DNA of 64,000 bases from NCBI GenBank assembly GCA_030141605.1, contig JAQGDQ010000144.1, forward strand, positions 1-64,000. Direction: 5' to 3'. The stretch comes from Tubiluchus corallicola (Eukaryota; Priapulida; Priapulimorpha; Priapulimorphida; Tubiluchidae). The notes under the pieces are model-generated. The model did not search any database and had not been told where the DNA came from. It was given only the letters and a program-made list of their open reading frames with translations. Shown here in pieces: positions 22,601-36,130 of this stretch. The position numbers and the translations under genes were made by a program. Numbering within the stretch: position 1 is the stretch's first letter; every line of letters begins with the position of its first letter.

Positions 22601-25600
22601 TTTTATATAACACTTGGAAGCTGCTTATCAACTTTCAATTCTGAACATGTAGCTTTGATGTGCTACTCCAATTTTCTTAAAAAGTACTATTACCTATAAT
22701 CTGTATAGAAAAAGTAGTTTGTTAATAACAACACTGGAATGTGAATAGTCAAGTCTAAAAGAAATCACTTGTTTCCAATACACAAAGCATATTGTGCACC
22801 ACCGCAAAATTGAGAGTACCAGCAAAATTAAGTCTCTAAGTGTGAATAATAGGTGAACTATCATTATTCTTTTTAACTTGATGGTAGTAACCTTATACAC
22901 AATTTTGCACAATACTTACAGAAAAATCTTAAATAGCAATCTTGTCCCAAATACTGTTTGTTAACCAGCTAAAAGACTGTTCTGATGCAGAGAGCATGCC
23001 AAATAAAACGTAGTAAATAGTAAATGCTTTTTGGAATAAAGCTAGATGCTTGCAAAATTAAGCAGCAAATTTCCAAAATGACAGACGTTTTTAGTCAGGT
23101 TACTTGCATAACACCCCTTGTGAAGAAAAACAGCCAGCAGACGATGCAACCAGAAACAATAATAATGAAAAATTTTGCAAAATAATAGCTAAACAGGCTT
23201 TTGTACCTTGGTATCATTGATTTCACTACCATAGCATATTCTGCCTTGGTTTTCAACTAATATGTCTATTTGATTTTGACCAACTGTCAAAGGCAAGGCG
23301 ACATAATACATTTTGTCTATTCTTCCAACTATTCCCAACAATTCCTAGAAAAATTGTTAATCCTGATTAGTAAATAATCTATCAAATATTATACGGTACA
23401 TTTGAATTAATCACAAGCTTTAACTTTATCCACTTCGAAGACTTTAGTGAAAAGCTAAGCAGTTTCAATTCTTTAATTGACTTTGTATTGTATGAGGTAA
23501 TTCAGAGCGGCTGAAATGGCACAGCATGCACATACTAAGTCCAAGGTCTCAAGTTCAAAGCCTGACTGTCTCAAAATTTTTTGTATCCTCTTTTAACAAA
23601 GTAGACACAAAAATAACTGCCAGTTCCACAGAACAGAAAAACACGATTTTCTGTTTGTCAAATAAGCAAAAATTTCTCCTAAATGTTTAGTTTTAGTACA
23701 TGAATATTCTGTTAGCAATAAATGAAAAAAGATAACGTCCCTTGTTTACGAAAATGATAATAAACAAAAATGATACTTTGCTGAGATTAAGCTATGAAGG
23801 TCACCTGATTTAAAAACACATGGGCTCTGTCTCTCACAGCTGTCACATTAAGAACGCGTGTGATGACGTCACTAGATTGTACAGTAGTGCGATATAATAT
23901 GAAGCCATAATCTTGTCCTATGGCTTCAAAGGTTAAGGGAGAGGTAGATGTGACTGGTCCACCCGGGCAAAGCTGATCCAGTAGATCAAAAACCGAGCCG
24001 TACTACAAGACAAAAAAGCAAATCTAAGCATTTATCCTTAGATTTCACAAAATCTACAGAAAAATATTGAATACATAGTTAACAGAGCTTAAACGTTATT
24101 TCTGTAACTCTGAACATATGGTGCTCTATTGTAGAATTTACACTATTATCTTTTCATAATTTTACAAATATGGCAATTAAAATTAATGTATGGCAGCACG
24201 AAAACAGACAGAAAATTTGTAGCTTGTTGTGCAATAAAGTAAAGCCTACATTGCAAAACAAACAAATTATTTACTAAACAAAGACTAGTACCAGTGTCAT
24301 CTTCTTTGTAAGGCTTGGACAAAGCAATGCACTGGGCCCCCAACCAGGCCACCCACGTTCTTACTGGAATACTTTCTCAAAACTTAAAGTTTACATACAA
24401 AAAACATTCTGGAAAGCTAGGAATAATCAACACAAACCATTGGCGTGATTTGCAGCAAACGTCATATCTTTAGCCTTGAGAAACACAAACATCTCAGAAT
24501 AAAATGATAATTGGTACAGCAGCCCTAGAATTGGCCCTAAAATTGTAAGGCCAAGGGAAACTGCCATTAGTTCCAATGTCTTCAGACAACTGATGCTCTT
24601 ACTTGAAAAATATTTTGAATGTTTAATTAATAAAAAGCGAGAACTGATTAACTAAATCAAGCAGTGTGACACTTTTGTAGAAACAGAAACTAGTGGAGGA
24701 AAAGAAGAAAAAAGAAAATTACCAATAAAAGGCGGTTACAGTGCATAGTGACTCAAAATGTGATTCCCTGTCATTTTCAGACAATAAACCTATGTAATTA
24801 AATAAACTTACCAAAGAAAAGTTAAAGGTGCCATAATCAGCCTTTGGCGTTGCAGGTGGAACAGGGCCTGGCGGAAGTGGGCTGTACTAGAAAAAGTGAT
24901 TGACAGTCATTAAAAATTTATTTACTAAGTATGTCCAACACGAGACACTCAATTAATTATTGTAATATGTACAGATTTCCACACAGTACTGGCTTATCTT
25001 AATAAAAAAATTTGACAATGAATTAAGATAAGGTACTTTGATTTGTGTTTATTTAACTTTTTTAATCTAAATAAACAATAAACAATATATGAAGTCTTGT
25101 AAACCTGCTTTACAAAAAATGTTTTTAGACAATATACTAATTAATTTATGCTATCAACCTTACTATCACCACTATTATTACTGCTAACCTTAATCCGTTA
25201 TTTTACGAAGCTTTATTTCATAACCGCTAAATTTCCAACGGTCTACAAGTGGTTCTAACAGCATACAAGTATAAAATAAACCACTAAATTTGCATATACA
25301 CATTTATGTGAATAAAAAAATGTATACCTGAGATATAATATCTCGAAGAAGCTCATATTTGAAAGTCGGATCACCAGCTTCGCTGAGTGGTGCATCAAAA
25401 TCGTAGCTAGTAGGAGACGGCATAAAATCATTGCCCAAATTTGCACCTAGAAACACCCAGATATGAGATCACTATGAAAAGTATACACCAGGGATAGCCA
25501 TGATAAGACCATAAACTAGGTACTTATTCAAGACAACTGCTAAAATGAGATACTAATCCTACAGATATGTCTTTGCCATTGTTTATACATTGTCAATCAA

Positions 25601-28600
25601 ATGTCATAAATACACAGAGGCTGCATGGCAGCTTTAGCAGTTCAGAAGTCACATTCTAGAGTCATCCATTCATTTAGTAACCTGTCACAGTACTGCTAAA
25701 CTTCAGAAGCTAAAAACCTCCAACATCATTTGGGTGTATCCCTGGCAATCTTTTGCGTACATTCACTTTATAATACACTATGTTTTTAATACATAGCGAC
25801 TCGGTGACACAGCTGATATAAACATTTAGGATATGATATAACTATTTAATCCAATGGCACGATCCAATTTGACTAAGGTTTCATAATGAAGTTTGATTTA
25901 CTGTGTAACCAAAGCTGTCAAAATGTGACAAAAATGTAATCTCTTCGCCAGCTGTGAATAAATTTACTAATTTAAAATTTGATTAAAACAGAAAAAAGCT
26001 CTAAGGAGATGCCGGAACACTTACCATTTTTAAATCCAAATGAAGTGCCGCCTTCAAACATATAACTGAAAAAAAACGGTGAAGAATAAAAGAATAAACC
26101 TTTTTTAATACCCGATATAAGTATTATGGAGCATTATGGTTTAACCTGACCTTACATAATTTTCAAAATTATTCTGCCTTATATTATGCTACACATCTGC
26201 GATAATTCTGACTCAACAACTACATGGTTTTAGTAATTCTGACTTTTATTTAAACAGTTACAGGTGCAAGTTTCAGCTTTCTATAGACACTAACTGTTTG
26301 GGTTTTTAAAACAAAATAAAGATTCGACGCCTTGATTATGAAATTTGCTTTGTATTTATTGTCAATTTCTTTATTCCAAATGTGGCATTTTATCTAAATA
26401 TAATAAAAAATTTATGCCAAAAAATAACAAAACCAAAATGACCAGTTTTATGTAATCTATCAGTTGCACAGAACAGCATTGTAGTAATCAATAACTAATT
26501 TGCAATTTAACTAAATAACAGATTTCTAAGCTAATTAAATGACATACATGCATTATTAACCCTAAATCATGATAAGTAAGTATCAACTCATTATAACACG
26601 TCTTGACTTAACAAATTTCGGTGGACCACTGACCCATATCAAACTGATCATGCGATTAGGCCTAAAATTGCCACAAGGTGCCCAAAGCAGACAACAAGCG
26701 GCCAACATGCCAAATTTCTGGCACAATTACCTAGGTTAAAAAATGTACAACATGTAATGATACACAAATAATATATAGGATACCTTAATATAGGACAAAA
26801 TAAGGTTGACAGTTTTTATCTTTGTAAACTTGCATGCCACTTAAATACAAAGCCATTATTAACCAAACCTCATTTAGTTAGAACACAATTCATGTAACAG
26901 TTATTAACACTTAATTAAAACATTCATTAAATTTAAAATAATTGTTATGAAAGAAATGATGCTAAAGCTGTAACTACATAGCATTACAAATGCAAGTCTT
27001 ACATTGTGACACTGGCATTTGCCTCAAGCATTTGATTTAGTGTAACAGCAGCATGTGCAGCATTGACTTTAGCATGAGGATAACCCCAGTGATCTATCCA
27101 TCCAGGATAGAATTCAGAGTTTACTAGTGGTCCGTGTGGTTCGTGATTTCTCTGAACTTTAAAAGCAGCTTTGACGTCACCACCTGAAATGCAACAAGTG
27201 GCATTGTTAAACAAAGGATACTGGACAAAATAAATTGAAACAAAATAAGGGAAGTTATCAGGCGCGAATATAAAAAACACCAAAAATATCACTTATTGGA
27301 AATAAACACATTATCTGGAACATAATTTTTGGCTGATACATACTGTCACACAAAACTGTAAATATAAATGTATTTCATTAAAAGTAGCTCTCAAATTAAC
27401 TGTCAATAAGTTCTTTACCAAATATTTGAACCTTGGCTACATTTCCATCATAAAAAATGCTTATTTACATATGGTGACGTGCAACTGTGTTGTTGTGTTA
27501 TGTAACAATGTAGCAAAACAATGCAAATAATTAACAACTCATTTTAAGCTGTTTGATAGTAAAGCATATTCAATCATCAAATTACCAAGAAAATGTTTAA
27601 AAAATACTGAAAATCTAATTTTATAACCCGTACCCACTTCTCTGGCTAGAAACTTGTACTGCAATTGTAAAAAACATGTATTTTCAAACTCTGATTGTAG
27701 CTCATGGAAGCAGTCATTTTGCTTCGGGTTTTTTCTGTTACCAAGCCCAAATCTTCGTCTGGAAGAGCCATCTACTGGATTTAAATATAACATCAATGTG
27801 TCCTTGCAAAGTCCGTAGCAACCAAATTATGTGCGGTTGCTAAGTGTTTTGTAGAAACGTAACAAAAAACAATGACTATCTTTAACAGAGATTCTCTCAA
27901 GGTTATGTTTTTCAGTGAGCAGTCTGCACCTCAACTTCAATGTGGATTGTCTCAGCTTAGAAATAACATAGAGTGATCAAAATGATCCTCAAGAAATGAT
28001 GATTCGGGATATGTGAATAACTAGAAAAGCCTAATTGCCGACTTATGGACAATTTTGCTATGCAAGCACACATTTGGTGTTTTATAAAACTGATACATTT
28101 CCTAAATGTGCAAATTTATAAGATGAGTTTTTTGTTATATAAATATTTAACCATTATAAAATTTTGTAAATGTCTCACACAGATATGTAGGTGGTTTGCC
28201 CTAAGCTAAAATCACATGCACCAACAAAAGCTCATTTACTTTTGAAATAACTCACCAGCACCAAAGTCAACAGTTGCATAGAGGCCGTCAATTTTGCCAC
28301 ACTTCATGTAATGCTCACCGGCTCCATCTGTTGTAAACAAAACAACTTCCTCGCCAAGAACTGAGCGAAACTTGTCATGCAGGTGCCTCATGTAAGCAAA
28401 ATCACAGGCGTAAAAGCTTCCATATTCATTTTCCACCTAAATAGCAAAACAAACAAAAAATCATAATGCATAATGCTCGAAATTTACGCAAAGAGATGAC
28501 CAATTTAATTAAAGAAAATTTTGTGTGGGACTAATTTTATTTAAAATAGAAGAATGGAAAGAGGAAATGTTGATATATGTCATCACTTTTCTACATTTTT

Positions 28601-31600
28601 TAATTTACTTGTCAGCAGATGATTTGACTCAATTTTATAATTCACAAAGTTGGCAACTTGAAATAAAGCTTTCAATTACTTATTTCTTTTAAGCAGAATA
28701 GGAACTAAAGCTACAATACAGCAAATAATAGAAAAAATACACCTGAGTTCACTTTACACTATTTTACTACGCTACATAAATAATGAATGATATGAATTAA
28801 AGGTAATGCATATGGGCAAGTTAGTTTCGTAAACAAGCATAAAAATCTTGATGGAATCAGTATCAGTTCTAAACATAGAGTAATCCTGAAAGCCAACTGA
28901 AAAGAACAACACTGAAAGACATGCAATACGAATAAAATGTCCTTGGGTTTTCACACCTGTACTGTAATTATTGGCCCACCATTTATGTACAACAGGTTTT
29001 TAATTTTTGGAAGCAAGACGTCAAGCCACCTGTCAACCTCTTTGATGTAGGACGGATCACTTGTTCTCAGCTGCATATGAGGATTTTTTTGCAACAGCCA
29101 GTAAGGAAAGCCACCCTAGTACAATGAAAAATGTGTTACATCTACTCTGCCATAATGTTACATGACTTATGTTTTTGTAATATTGTACAGTTATATTATG
29201 ATACGTTTGTTTCTTTATACTGTAATGAAACAAACTCACGGATGACATATGAGTAACCAACCCATTTCATTATGGATGCTAATAAAAATCAGCAGGATTC
29301 TAGAGAATACTGTTCACTTAATTAAGTCAAGCTGCCACTTTTCATAACAGAAAAGCAGGCTAACCAGTTTACTAATTATAAGGCATGTTAGCTCAAAAAC
29401 TTAAGAATATTACCATGTCACGTTCACCGTCGATGTATGGTCCAGGTCGAAGAATAACAACGAACCCTAATTCATGAGCCAGTTGAAGGTATGCTTCGAA
29501 ATCGTTTTCTCCGGAAAAATCGTAAATGCCAGGTTGAGGCTCATGAAGATTCCATGAGATGTAACTGTTATAAACAGTTTACATTTAAATTTGTAAAGTT
29601 TCAACTGTAAAACTTCAAAAATCGGGGTATATTTTGGTAATTTCAACACATCAAGGAAAGCTCTATAAATGGCCAGATTTATAATTTGTGAAGCTGATTA
29701 GGATTATGGTTAGGATTAGAGTTGGACTAAGGTTGTGGCTAGGGTTAGGATATTTAAATTGTGTGGGGAATTATAAACTCCTTCCTTACCTTTTTACTAT
29801 AACAATCATCCAAAAAAACAAAATCATTGAATAGAGATTAATTGTAGAGAATTATGCTAGCCTATCTAAGACAATCCTGTATGAGGAATACATGGTGAAA
29901 TGGGGCAAGACCACATAATTAACGTATATACTAAAAATTTTAGTAGCTATCGACCACCTACACTTAGGTAGGCAGGTATAGAAAGTTCTGTACTCAAGTA
30001 ATAACACAATTCCTCTGACTTTGTTTGAAGTTAATGTAAATATTTACATTTGCCCTTTACTGTGCATGCAGCCATAAACACACATCCTACTGTATGATCT
30101 TAGGCATCAAAAGGTCAAACAGGCTAGTAATAAATTAAATGCAGGATCAATGCAGTGAATATAAAGCCCTATTGTGAAAAGTAAAATGTGTGTAGATGTT
30201 CGTAAACTATTAGCTATACTGTCCATAAAATCACTACCATTAGCAAGTTACTACAGTAGGTGCCTTATAGGCCCATTGGCACCAAAACATCTTAATCTGG
30301 CGGTACAAACCCACTATTAATTAAATTTTGAAACTGAGAGATAGGAAATGTAAAAAAGTTGCAATACAGCATGGTTTTAACCAGGAACATTCACCTTTTG
30401 CTTACAAGGTAGACCCTTAGAACACTAGGCCATCGTATCTCAACTGATCAAGACAATTGAAAGTTCATGCCTTATAGCTGGACCAACCAAATTTGGCATT
30501 TCCAATGTTAGGTTGCTCACACTAAAGAGAATCTAACTAGTTAGATAAATTTTGTTTTGATTAATACCGAGCTTAAAATAAACATCTTAGTTTGCCCTAC
30601 TTTTTGCAGGTGTAAGTGAACGTAAAAAAAAAATTGTACGTTTGTATAGCATTCAGACCAGCTGCTGCCATCTTCTTCATCCGGTCTTGCCAGTAAGCAC
30701 GTGGAACTTGGAAATAGTGCATAGCACCTGCTATGTACCGAAATGGTTCTCCATCTCTAAGCCACTGGTCGAATTTGTAGTCTATCTCAAATGTATGGAT
30801 ATCATTGTGCACGTAATTCTGTAATAAAAAATACACATATCTGCTTACCGCTTCTTAAAATCGAAATACACATTGCCAAGCTCAGCAAAGATGTATTTAA
30901 TACTTTCACTTCATAGAACTTTCAAATTCTTAATAGCAAGAACTGCATCAGGTTGATAAGTGTCCTATGACATCAACAAATTTTATATCATTTTTTATCA
31001 AAAAAAATCACAACTTTTCCACTGCTAACAGTCATCTTACAACGTAGAAGACGACTGCTAGTGTGTAGTGGAAATGTTGCAATTTTTTTTAAAAAATGAT
31101 ATGAAATTCGTTAATATTGTGAAACATTTATCAAATTTCACTTTATATCGCAAAACCACACAACTTGACAGCTTACACCCTTGATCACCATCCCCTTGAT
31201 GGCCCTTGGAAAGTGCAGAAAAATACCAGTTGTCATACACACACTTAGCTTGCACTCCCTGATATTTCACTACAGTAATCACGAGTAGCCTTTCTCAGAA
31301 AACTCAACAGAAAGCTACGATTGAGATACAGTTACCTCACCAGCCAGGATAACAAGTCATCAGGAGGGTGTCACTAAAGCATGTTTCTGACTCAGAAATT
31401 TACGTAACTATGTCAGATGGGTCAGGGGAGTGCTGTAAATGCCATTCTGCTTGGAATTCAGGCAAATCATACCCTGCATTTGAGAAAGTATCTAATGGTA
31501 CCCAATACCAACAATAACAATAGTGACAACTCTTATCTACAAGATAGACTATATTTCCTACATTTTGAATTCTTTTGGGTTTTGGTGAATGGTTTCTAAC

Positions 31601-31904
31601 AGGATTTTTATCCACAACAGATTTCTATCATTAAGCCAATATAACTGATCGTCTCACTTCTTTATATTAGTTAGCTGTATGCTAAGAATACAAACACTTC
31701 AGTTTTTTTTTATCTAGTAATTCTGCAATGTTACTCTTGAGAATGGCTGCCATTAGGTGATCAAAATATTGAGTTTATAATCTATCTGTTTTAAAAAAAT
31801 AAAAATTGCAAGTATTAAGTTTTTAAATTACTTACCGTTTTAGGCAGAACAGCAGGTAAAAAACTCAGAGCTAAGAATGTGACTATCAGACGCAGACCAA
31901 ACAT
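19646..31904 (-). CDS. GLB1: Lysosomal beta-galactosidase (GH35)
   Basis: Removes terminal beta-galactose from gangliosides, keratan sulfate and glycoproteins in the lysosome. Fourteen exons, all GT-AG and phase-consistent: 31904-31836, 30818-30640, 29564-29414, 29115-28957, 28436-28256, 27183-27003, 26065-26025, 25446-25328, 24886-24812, 24002-23805, 23344-23207, 22413-22185, 20968-20874, 19933-19646. They give 700 aa (human GLB1 is 677). Residues 1-20 form a signal peptide ([20 protein letters not shown]). The GH35 TIM barrel follows, with acid/base Glu190 in VENEYGS and nucleophile Glu270 in NSEFY, then [14 protein letters not shown]. The C-terminal beta domains include [10 protein letters not shown] and LDWAPCNSD. 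The substrate-pocket motif reads [11 protein letters not shown], where human has PYICAEWEMGG. Exon 12 carries a His/Met/Cys-rich insertion ([15 protein letters not shown]) where the family is variable. Both catalytic residues are present, so it should be active. Closer to GLB1 than to GLB1L2/3. Confidence 0.95.
20371..20450 (+). repeat. tRNA-like SINE head or tRNA pseudogene (Leu/Ser-like)
   Basis: Box A TGGCCGAGTGG (20380-20390) is a perfect type-II tRNA A box, and box B GTTCGAGAC lies at 20424-20432. The acceptor stem does not pair and the rest does not fold as a complete tRNA. It lies in a GLB1 intron, so it is probably the Pol III promoter head of a SINE. Confidence 0.6.
21833..22016. repeat. 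Minisatellite, about seven 25-27-bp units
   Basis: Tandem copies of a unit near CAGAGAAACACCCTACATAA followed by AATACCA, diverged by small changes and indels. It sits in the GLB1 intron between exons 12 and 13. A short palindromic TATATAAGAGAAATCTTATATA lies just after it. Confidence 0.85.
23505..23580 (+). repeat. tRNA-like SINE head, second family
   Basis: Box B GTTCAAAGC at 23553-23561 follows a weak box A near 23517-23528 at tRNA-like spacing. The sequence differs from the copy at 20371, so it is a different family. It lies in the GLB1 intron between exons 10 and 11. Confidence 0.4.
29680..29785 (+). repeat. TTAGGG-bearing MITE, copy 1
   Basis: Reads GTGAAGCTGATTAGGATTA, then degenerate TTAGGG/TTAGGA repeats, then GATATTTAAATTGTGTGGGG and AATTATAAACTCCTTCC. 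It matches three other copies in the window. Located in the GLB1 intron between exons 2 and 3. Confidence 0.7.
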
Positions 31905-32109
31905 TTCTGACACATGCAAAGTTGCCTATAGAATACTGAATGTGAACAGCAGTTGATAGAAGCTTGATAGAAAAGAAAATTACAAGCACAGCAGTCTTCT
32001 CATTTCAAGTAGCCATATAGTGCAGAAACATCTAGAAATAAATTGGAAATTAAAAGAAAAGTACAAAAGGATTGTAGGAAAAGGTTTTTTATACCCAAAT
32101 GATTTGTTT

Positions 32110-32217
32110 AAAATACCGCAGAACACACTAAAATTTCCAGACATGTTTTAACAAGTGCTGATCTCATCATACATGTTGAAACATGTCTGGAATCTTTAGT
32201 GTGTTTTCGTGTATTTT
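32110..32217. repeat. Foldback palindrome, ~44-bp arms
   Basis: The left arm 32110-32153 and right arm 32174-32217 are inverted copies with few mismatches (shared words TTCCAGACATGTTT and AACACACTAAA), separated by about 20 bp. A long hairpin or cruciform is possible. It lies 200-310 bp upstream of the GLB1 start codon and is probably a foldback MITE. Confidence 0.85.
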
Positions 32218-33389
32218 AAATAAATTTGTATGACTTTATACTTTATCTGACTTTAAAATGAATAACACAGTAAGATGTAAACACAAACACTTATGAAGGT
32301 TTAGTTCTTTCTCCCCACAACCTACAACAGGTCAAAAAACCCAAAGGAAAAGGGGTTTCAACGTCTCAGAACTCACAGCATTTTTCAGAAAACCCTTGCA
32401 AGCTTTATTTTATCAATATGAGTAACTAGTGTCAAATGCTGTAGTCGGGAGAATCGACCATGTGCTCGCGAATAAGTACTAACAATTCGTTTTCCACTCG
32501 ACAGTTCAAGCCATTACAGAATACTTAGATTCTTATTTTAGACATTTACGTTAAATGTCATTATTACGTACTTTTGAAAAGGTTTCAAAAACATGTCATA
32601 AGTGATAGTAGGTCTATGCAATAAGGAAGGTTACTGATACACGTAATAAGACAAATGAATATTTGGGTTTTTTAGTTAAATGCGATAGGCTTTGGTGTGC
32701 ATTACCTCAGGTTTGCAATAATGACATTCCACTGCATATAAGCGAAATAATTTTGTATACACGAATTGAAATCTTAATAACAAACCCTAGTTCTTATGTA
32801 ATTACATGGAATATCATTCTGAAAGGGAGATCTATCTCCAATTATAGCCCACCCCTCCCCCAGTTATTATTAGTGTTGTTTGTCAGATAACATTAAAAGC
32901 ATATGTTAGGTTTTCAACCTGCAAGATGAACATATTAGTTCACTTACAATCCTAGTGAAATACTTTGTGAAAAGATTTAGCTTCATCTATGTATATTAAA
33001 CCAACAGGCATTCCTTGGTTAAGCTTTAAGAGACAAATTCAAAAAACACTAGTAAGCTACTTGTGGCAAAACTGTTCTTTAGAAAAACATGCTGTGATGC
33101 ACTAGCTGGATTCCTGTGGATAAGTTGCCAGCACTTTTCACTACGTTTCTGACAACAAGATGGTTGACGCAACATCCGTTTGCCAGTTGCAGTGTCAAGA
33201 ATTGTTGAAAAGGCTCATCGTACCTCTAGCTGTGGGCGTTGTCCCAATTTGTAAAATGTCACCTTAAAATATAGGGCCTTTTGTTGGAGTATCATGTGTT
33301 ATGAATAACTTAATGTAGTGTGATAATAACTTGATATGGATAAGTATTACAAAAATGCAGTCTGCCTCTAATCATACCTCATATGTATT

Positions 33390-34030
33390 AATACAGGAGA
33401 CCACTAATGCATAAATACTTGCCCAGCACATTTTTAAAACCATTAATCATTTGTAATTTTATAACTTCCTCCACCAGAGAATTCCAAAGATCTATTTCGG
33501 CATTTGAAAAGCTGTGCTTGTATCGCTCAGTGTTGGCTCTGTACTAGTAAAGTTTGAGTGAATGACCTCTGGTGCAAGTACGACTTAAAGTGAAGAAAGT
33601 TTCATGATTGATGTCAGTGAGTCCATGTAAGACCTTGAACATCTCAATCAGTCTACCACGTCGTCTACGAGAGGAGAGCTGATGGTCCAAGACACTGTAG
33701 CTTCTCAGTATATGATAACTGTTTAGCCCTTGGATGGTGCTGATTGCTCTCTCTTGCACCCATTCTAAGATGTCGATGTCCTTCTTAAAATATGGGCCCC
33801 AAACCTGACTTACATAGTCTAAGTGAGGTTTGACAATAGACAGATAAAGAGAAAATATGACATGAGATGATCTAGAGGTGATTGTATTTGAAATGAGTTC
33901 GAGAAGTTGATTGCCTTTCTTCGCTTTGCTAACGATATGGCTGCGGAAGTTAAGACTGACATCAGTGGTGAGTACGAGGTCTACTTCTTGGTCAACAGCT
34001 GGTAAAACAGTGTTGCTTGTATCGCTAAAA
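33390..34030 (-). pseudogene. LINE reverse transcriptase C-terminal fragment (CR1/L2-like)
   Basis: On the minus strand: SLYLSIVKPHLDYVSQVWGP, then LEWVQERAISTIQGL, RRRRGRLIEMFKVLHGL and CTRGHSLKL. After a stop it continues as NTERYKHSFSNAEIDLWNSL. This is the thumb/C-terminal part of a CR1/L2-type ORF2. The catalytic core is missing and stops are present, so it is a dead 5'-truncated copy, distinct from the one at 9480-11030. Confidence 0.85.
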
Positions 34031-34354
34031 CAATATTAATGATGATTGTTGTTACGTTTCACATTAATAACTTTCCATTTGGAGTCGGAGGTGTTAAATT
34101 TAACTGTGAACATTTATCCAAGGTTTGGTAATTAACAGACGATAATTGGAGATGGCAGGAAAATTTGCTGTCTTTGAAATCACATACTGCTCGACATCTC
34201 CAAGTGCCGCTTCCTTGTTCCAATACCGCCATGATCAACCTCAACTTAATGGTTCGGCCTCAGTTTGCACTCTCTCACACTGTGTACTGTCTCGTTATTT
34301 TCTATTAACACTTTAATTACTGCATTAATTTTGTGAAGTTAAATAAATTTACTA

Positions 34355-34640
34355 TTGCTATTTTCTCTGGTGACGTACAGCACCTCGCCATCAGTGACAA
34401 GATACACAGGAAATGGTGAGTTAAAATCGAACAAGCGCGAACGTCCGTAGTGTACTTGATGTGTAAATCCCAACATGATTTGATTCTCTTCCGCTTCGTT
34501 CAGTCGTTTCTAATCATTTGCCATGTTTAAATCAGCAGAGTAGACTACCTTCTTCAATGATCTTACTTTGCCTGTTGTACTTTTTTCGACTTCAAAAAGA
34601 CATTCGATTCCGTTCCACACCAGCGTCTCTTACTTAAGTA
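34355..34640 (-). pseudogene. Unidentified open stretch with one in-frame stop
   Basis: About 90 minus-strand codons, open except for a single TAG at about 34510. It contains segments such as LVWNGIECLFEVEKSTTGKV and SRLFDFNSPFPVYLVTDGEV. The composition is protein-like, with hydrophobic/charged alternation, and it ends at TAA after NSNSKFI. I do not recognise the family. It may be a remnant of a transposon protein or a decayed host exon. Confidence 0.3.
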
Positions 34641-35337
34641 AATAAATTTAATAAATGCGATGGCTCTAATTAACACAACTACACTTACCAACAACTGGGT
34701 TCAAGACTCAAAACAAAACAACATGTGACATTTTAAACGAACAATAGCGGAGATCTTCGTCGACTTGTAGCAAATGCGCGAGAGGATAGAAAATTATGTA
34801 ACCGATAAACAAAAATCATAAAAAACTGCACCTGTCATGGTATTTTACCATAGAATATTTTATGCGCAAACGTATTTGCTCACACTCATCACTAACAAAT
34901 ATTTATAGCAAAGCAGTAGACAATAATTTAAGTCTTTGCAGCATTTCATTTTTCGCTGATTTCGCCTGGTATCATGGGCATGGGCTTCTCCCTTTTTTTA
35001 ATGTAGTGCACTTGTGTAATTCATTTAATTATGTTACTTGTTTTGAACTATTATTAGTGTACAATTACATTTCGATTCTTAGAAGTGTCAAATCAGTATT
35101 TTTTCTTATACTTGGTAGCTGATATACGTGCAGCAGCCACAAAACAACGTTTTCTCTGTTATCATGTTTAACCAAAAGTTAATTACCACTACTACTAGTG
35201 CCACTACCAGTTAAGACTTAAGTTATGCCAGGTATAACTGGCTTCTTCACACTCTGGCCTCTAAACTACTCTTTATTTGATCTATGACATACTTTATATA
35301 CGTTTTCATTCACCATATCATAATTGTCATTCATACT

Positions 35338-35388
35338 CATATATATATATATATATCATACATATATACACATTCATACATATATATC
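35338..35388. repeat. AT/CATA microsatellite
   Basis: TATATA runs interrupted by CATACA words over about 50 bp. Confidence 0.8.
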
Positions 35389-35559
35389 ATTGGCTGTATG
35401 CATCACTTCATAACATTGTCGTTAATAATTATCCTTGCTATTTTAAATCTTTAAATGTCATTAAATCCATTAAATGGTTTAGTGACACTAGCCTATATGG
35501 CTGGTACTGAGTGTGCCAGTAATAACACTGCGCCTTTGTGCTAGAGAAGACACAGACGA

Positions 35560-36130
35560 TAAATCAATATCATGCATGCACTAAGCAAAGACGATGCTTT
35601 GAATTGCTTCAAGGCACGAATATACATTATATACTGTGGTGACCATACAACGCCAGCATATCCCAATGAAGGACGGACAAAATGGTCAAGGCAAAATGAC
35701 ACATTAATTTCTGTTTTTTACAGTTCACTTTATCAACCAATACCTCTACTGGCTTTCTTTTCAAATTCAGCCATATGATCATCAAACTCCTATCATTAGA
35801 CATAATCACTTCTAGATCTGTAAAAGTGTAAACTTCACTAACCATTCTATTATTAATTGTATAGTTATAACTGACATGATTTCTCACAGGTAATAGTGTG
35901 CACTTAATAAGATTCAACTGCAAAATCTTCTGATCAGACCATGTATGAACAGAATTACGGTCGAGCTGAATTGTTGCATAGTCAAACTAAGAATTGATTT
36001 CTCTGAATAATTTAATATCATCTACAAACATTCTTATATTAAATAAATACAATCCAGGATATCATTTACATATAAAATAAAACAATAGAAAACAATATTC
36101 ACCTGGCAGAACATTCACACAAGCTCTGCT
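35560..36130 (-). pseudogene. Highly decayed LINE reverse transcriptase fragment
   Basis: Minus-strand pieces in shifting frames: LYVNDI, then FVDDIKLFREI (the RT YADD-type box), LDRNSVHTWS, LNLIKCTLLPVRNHVSYNYT, and in another frame FVRPSLGYAGVVWSP. The order matches the RT active site to thumb of CR1/Jockey-type LINEs. Stops and frameshifts show it is dead, and it is more decayed than the other two RT fragments. Confidence 0.75.
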
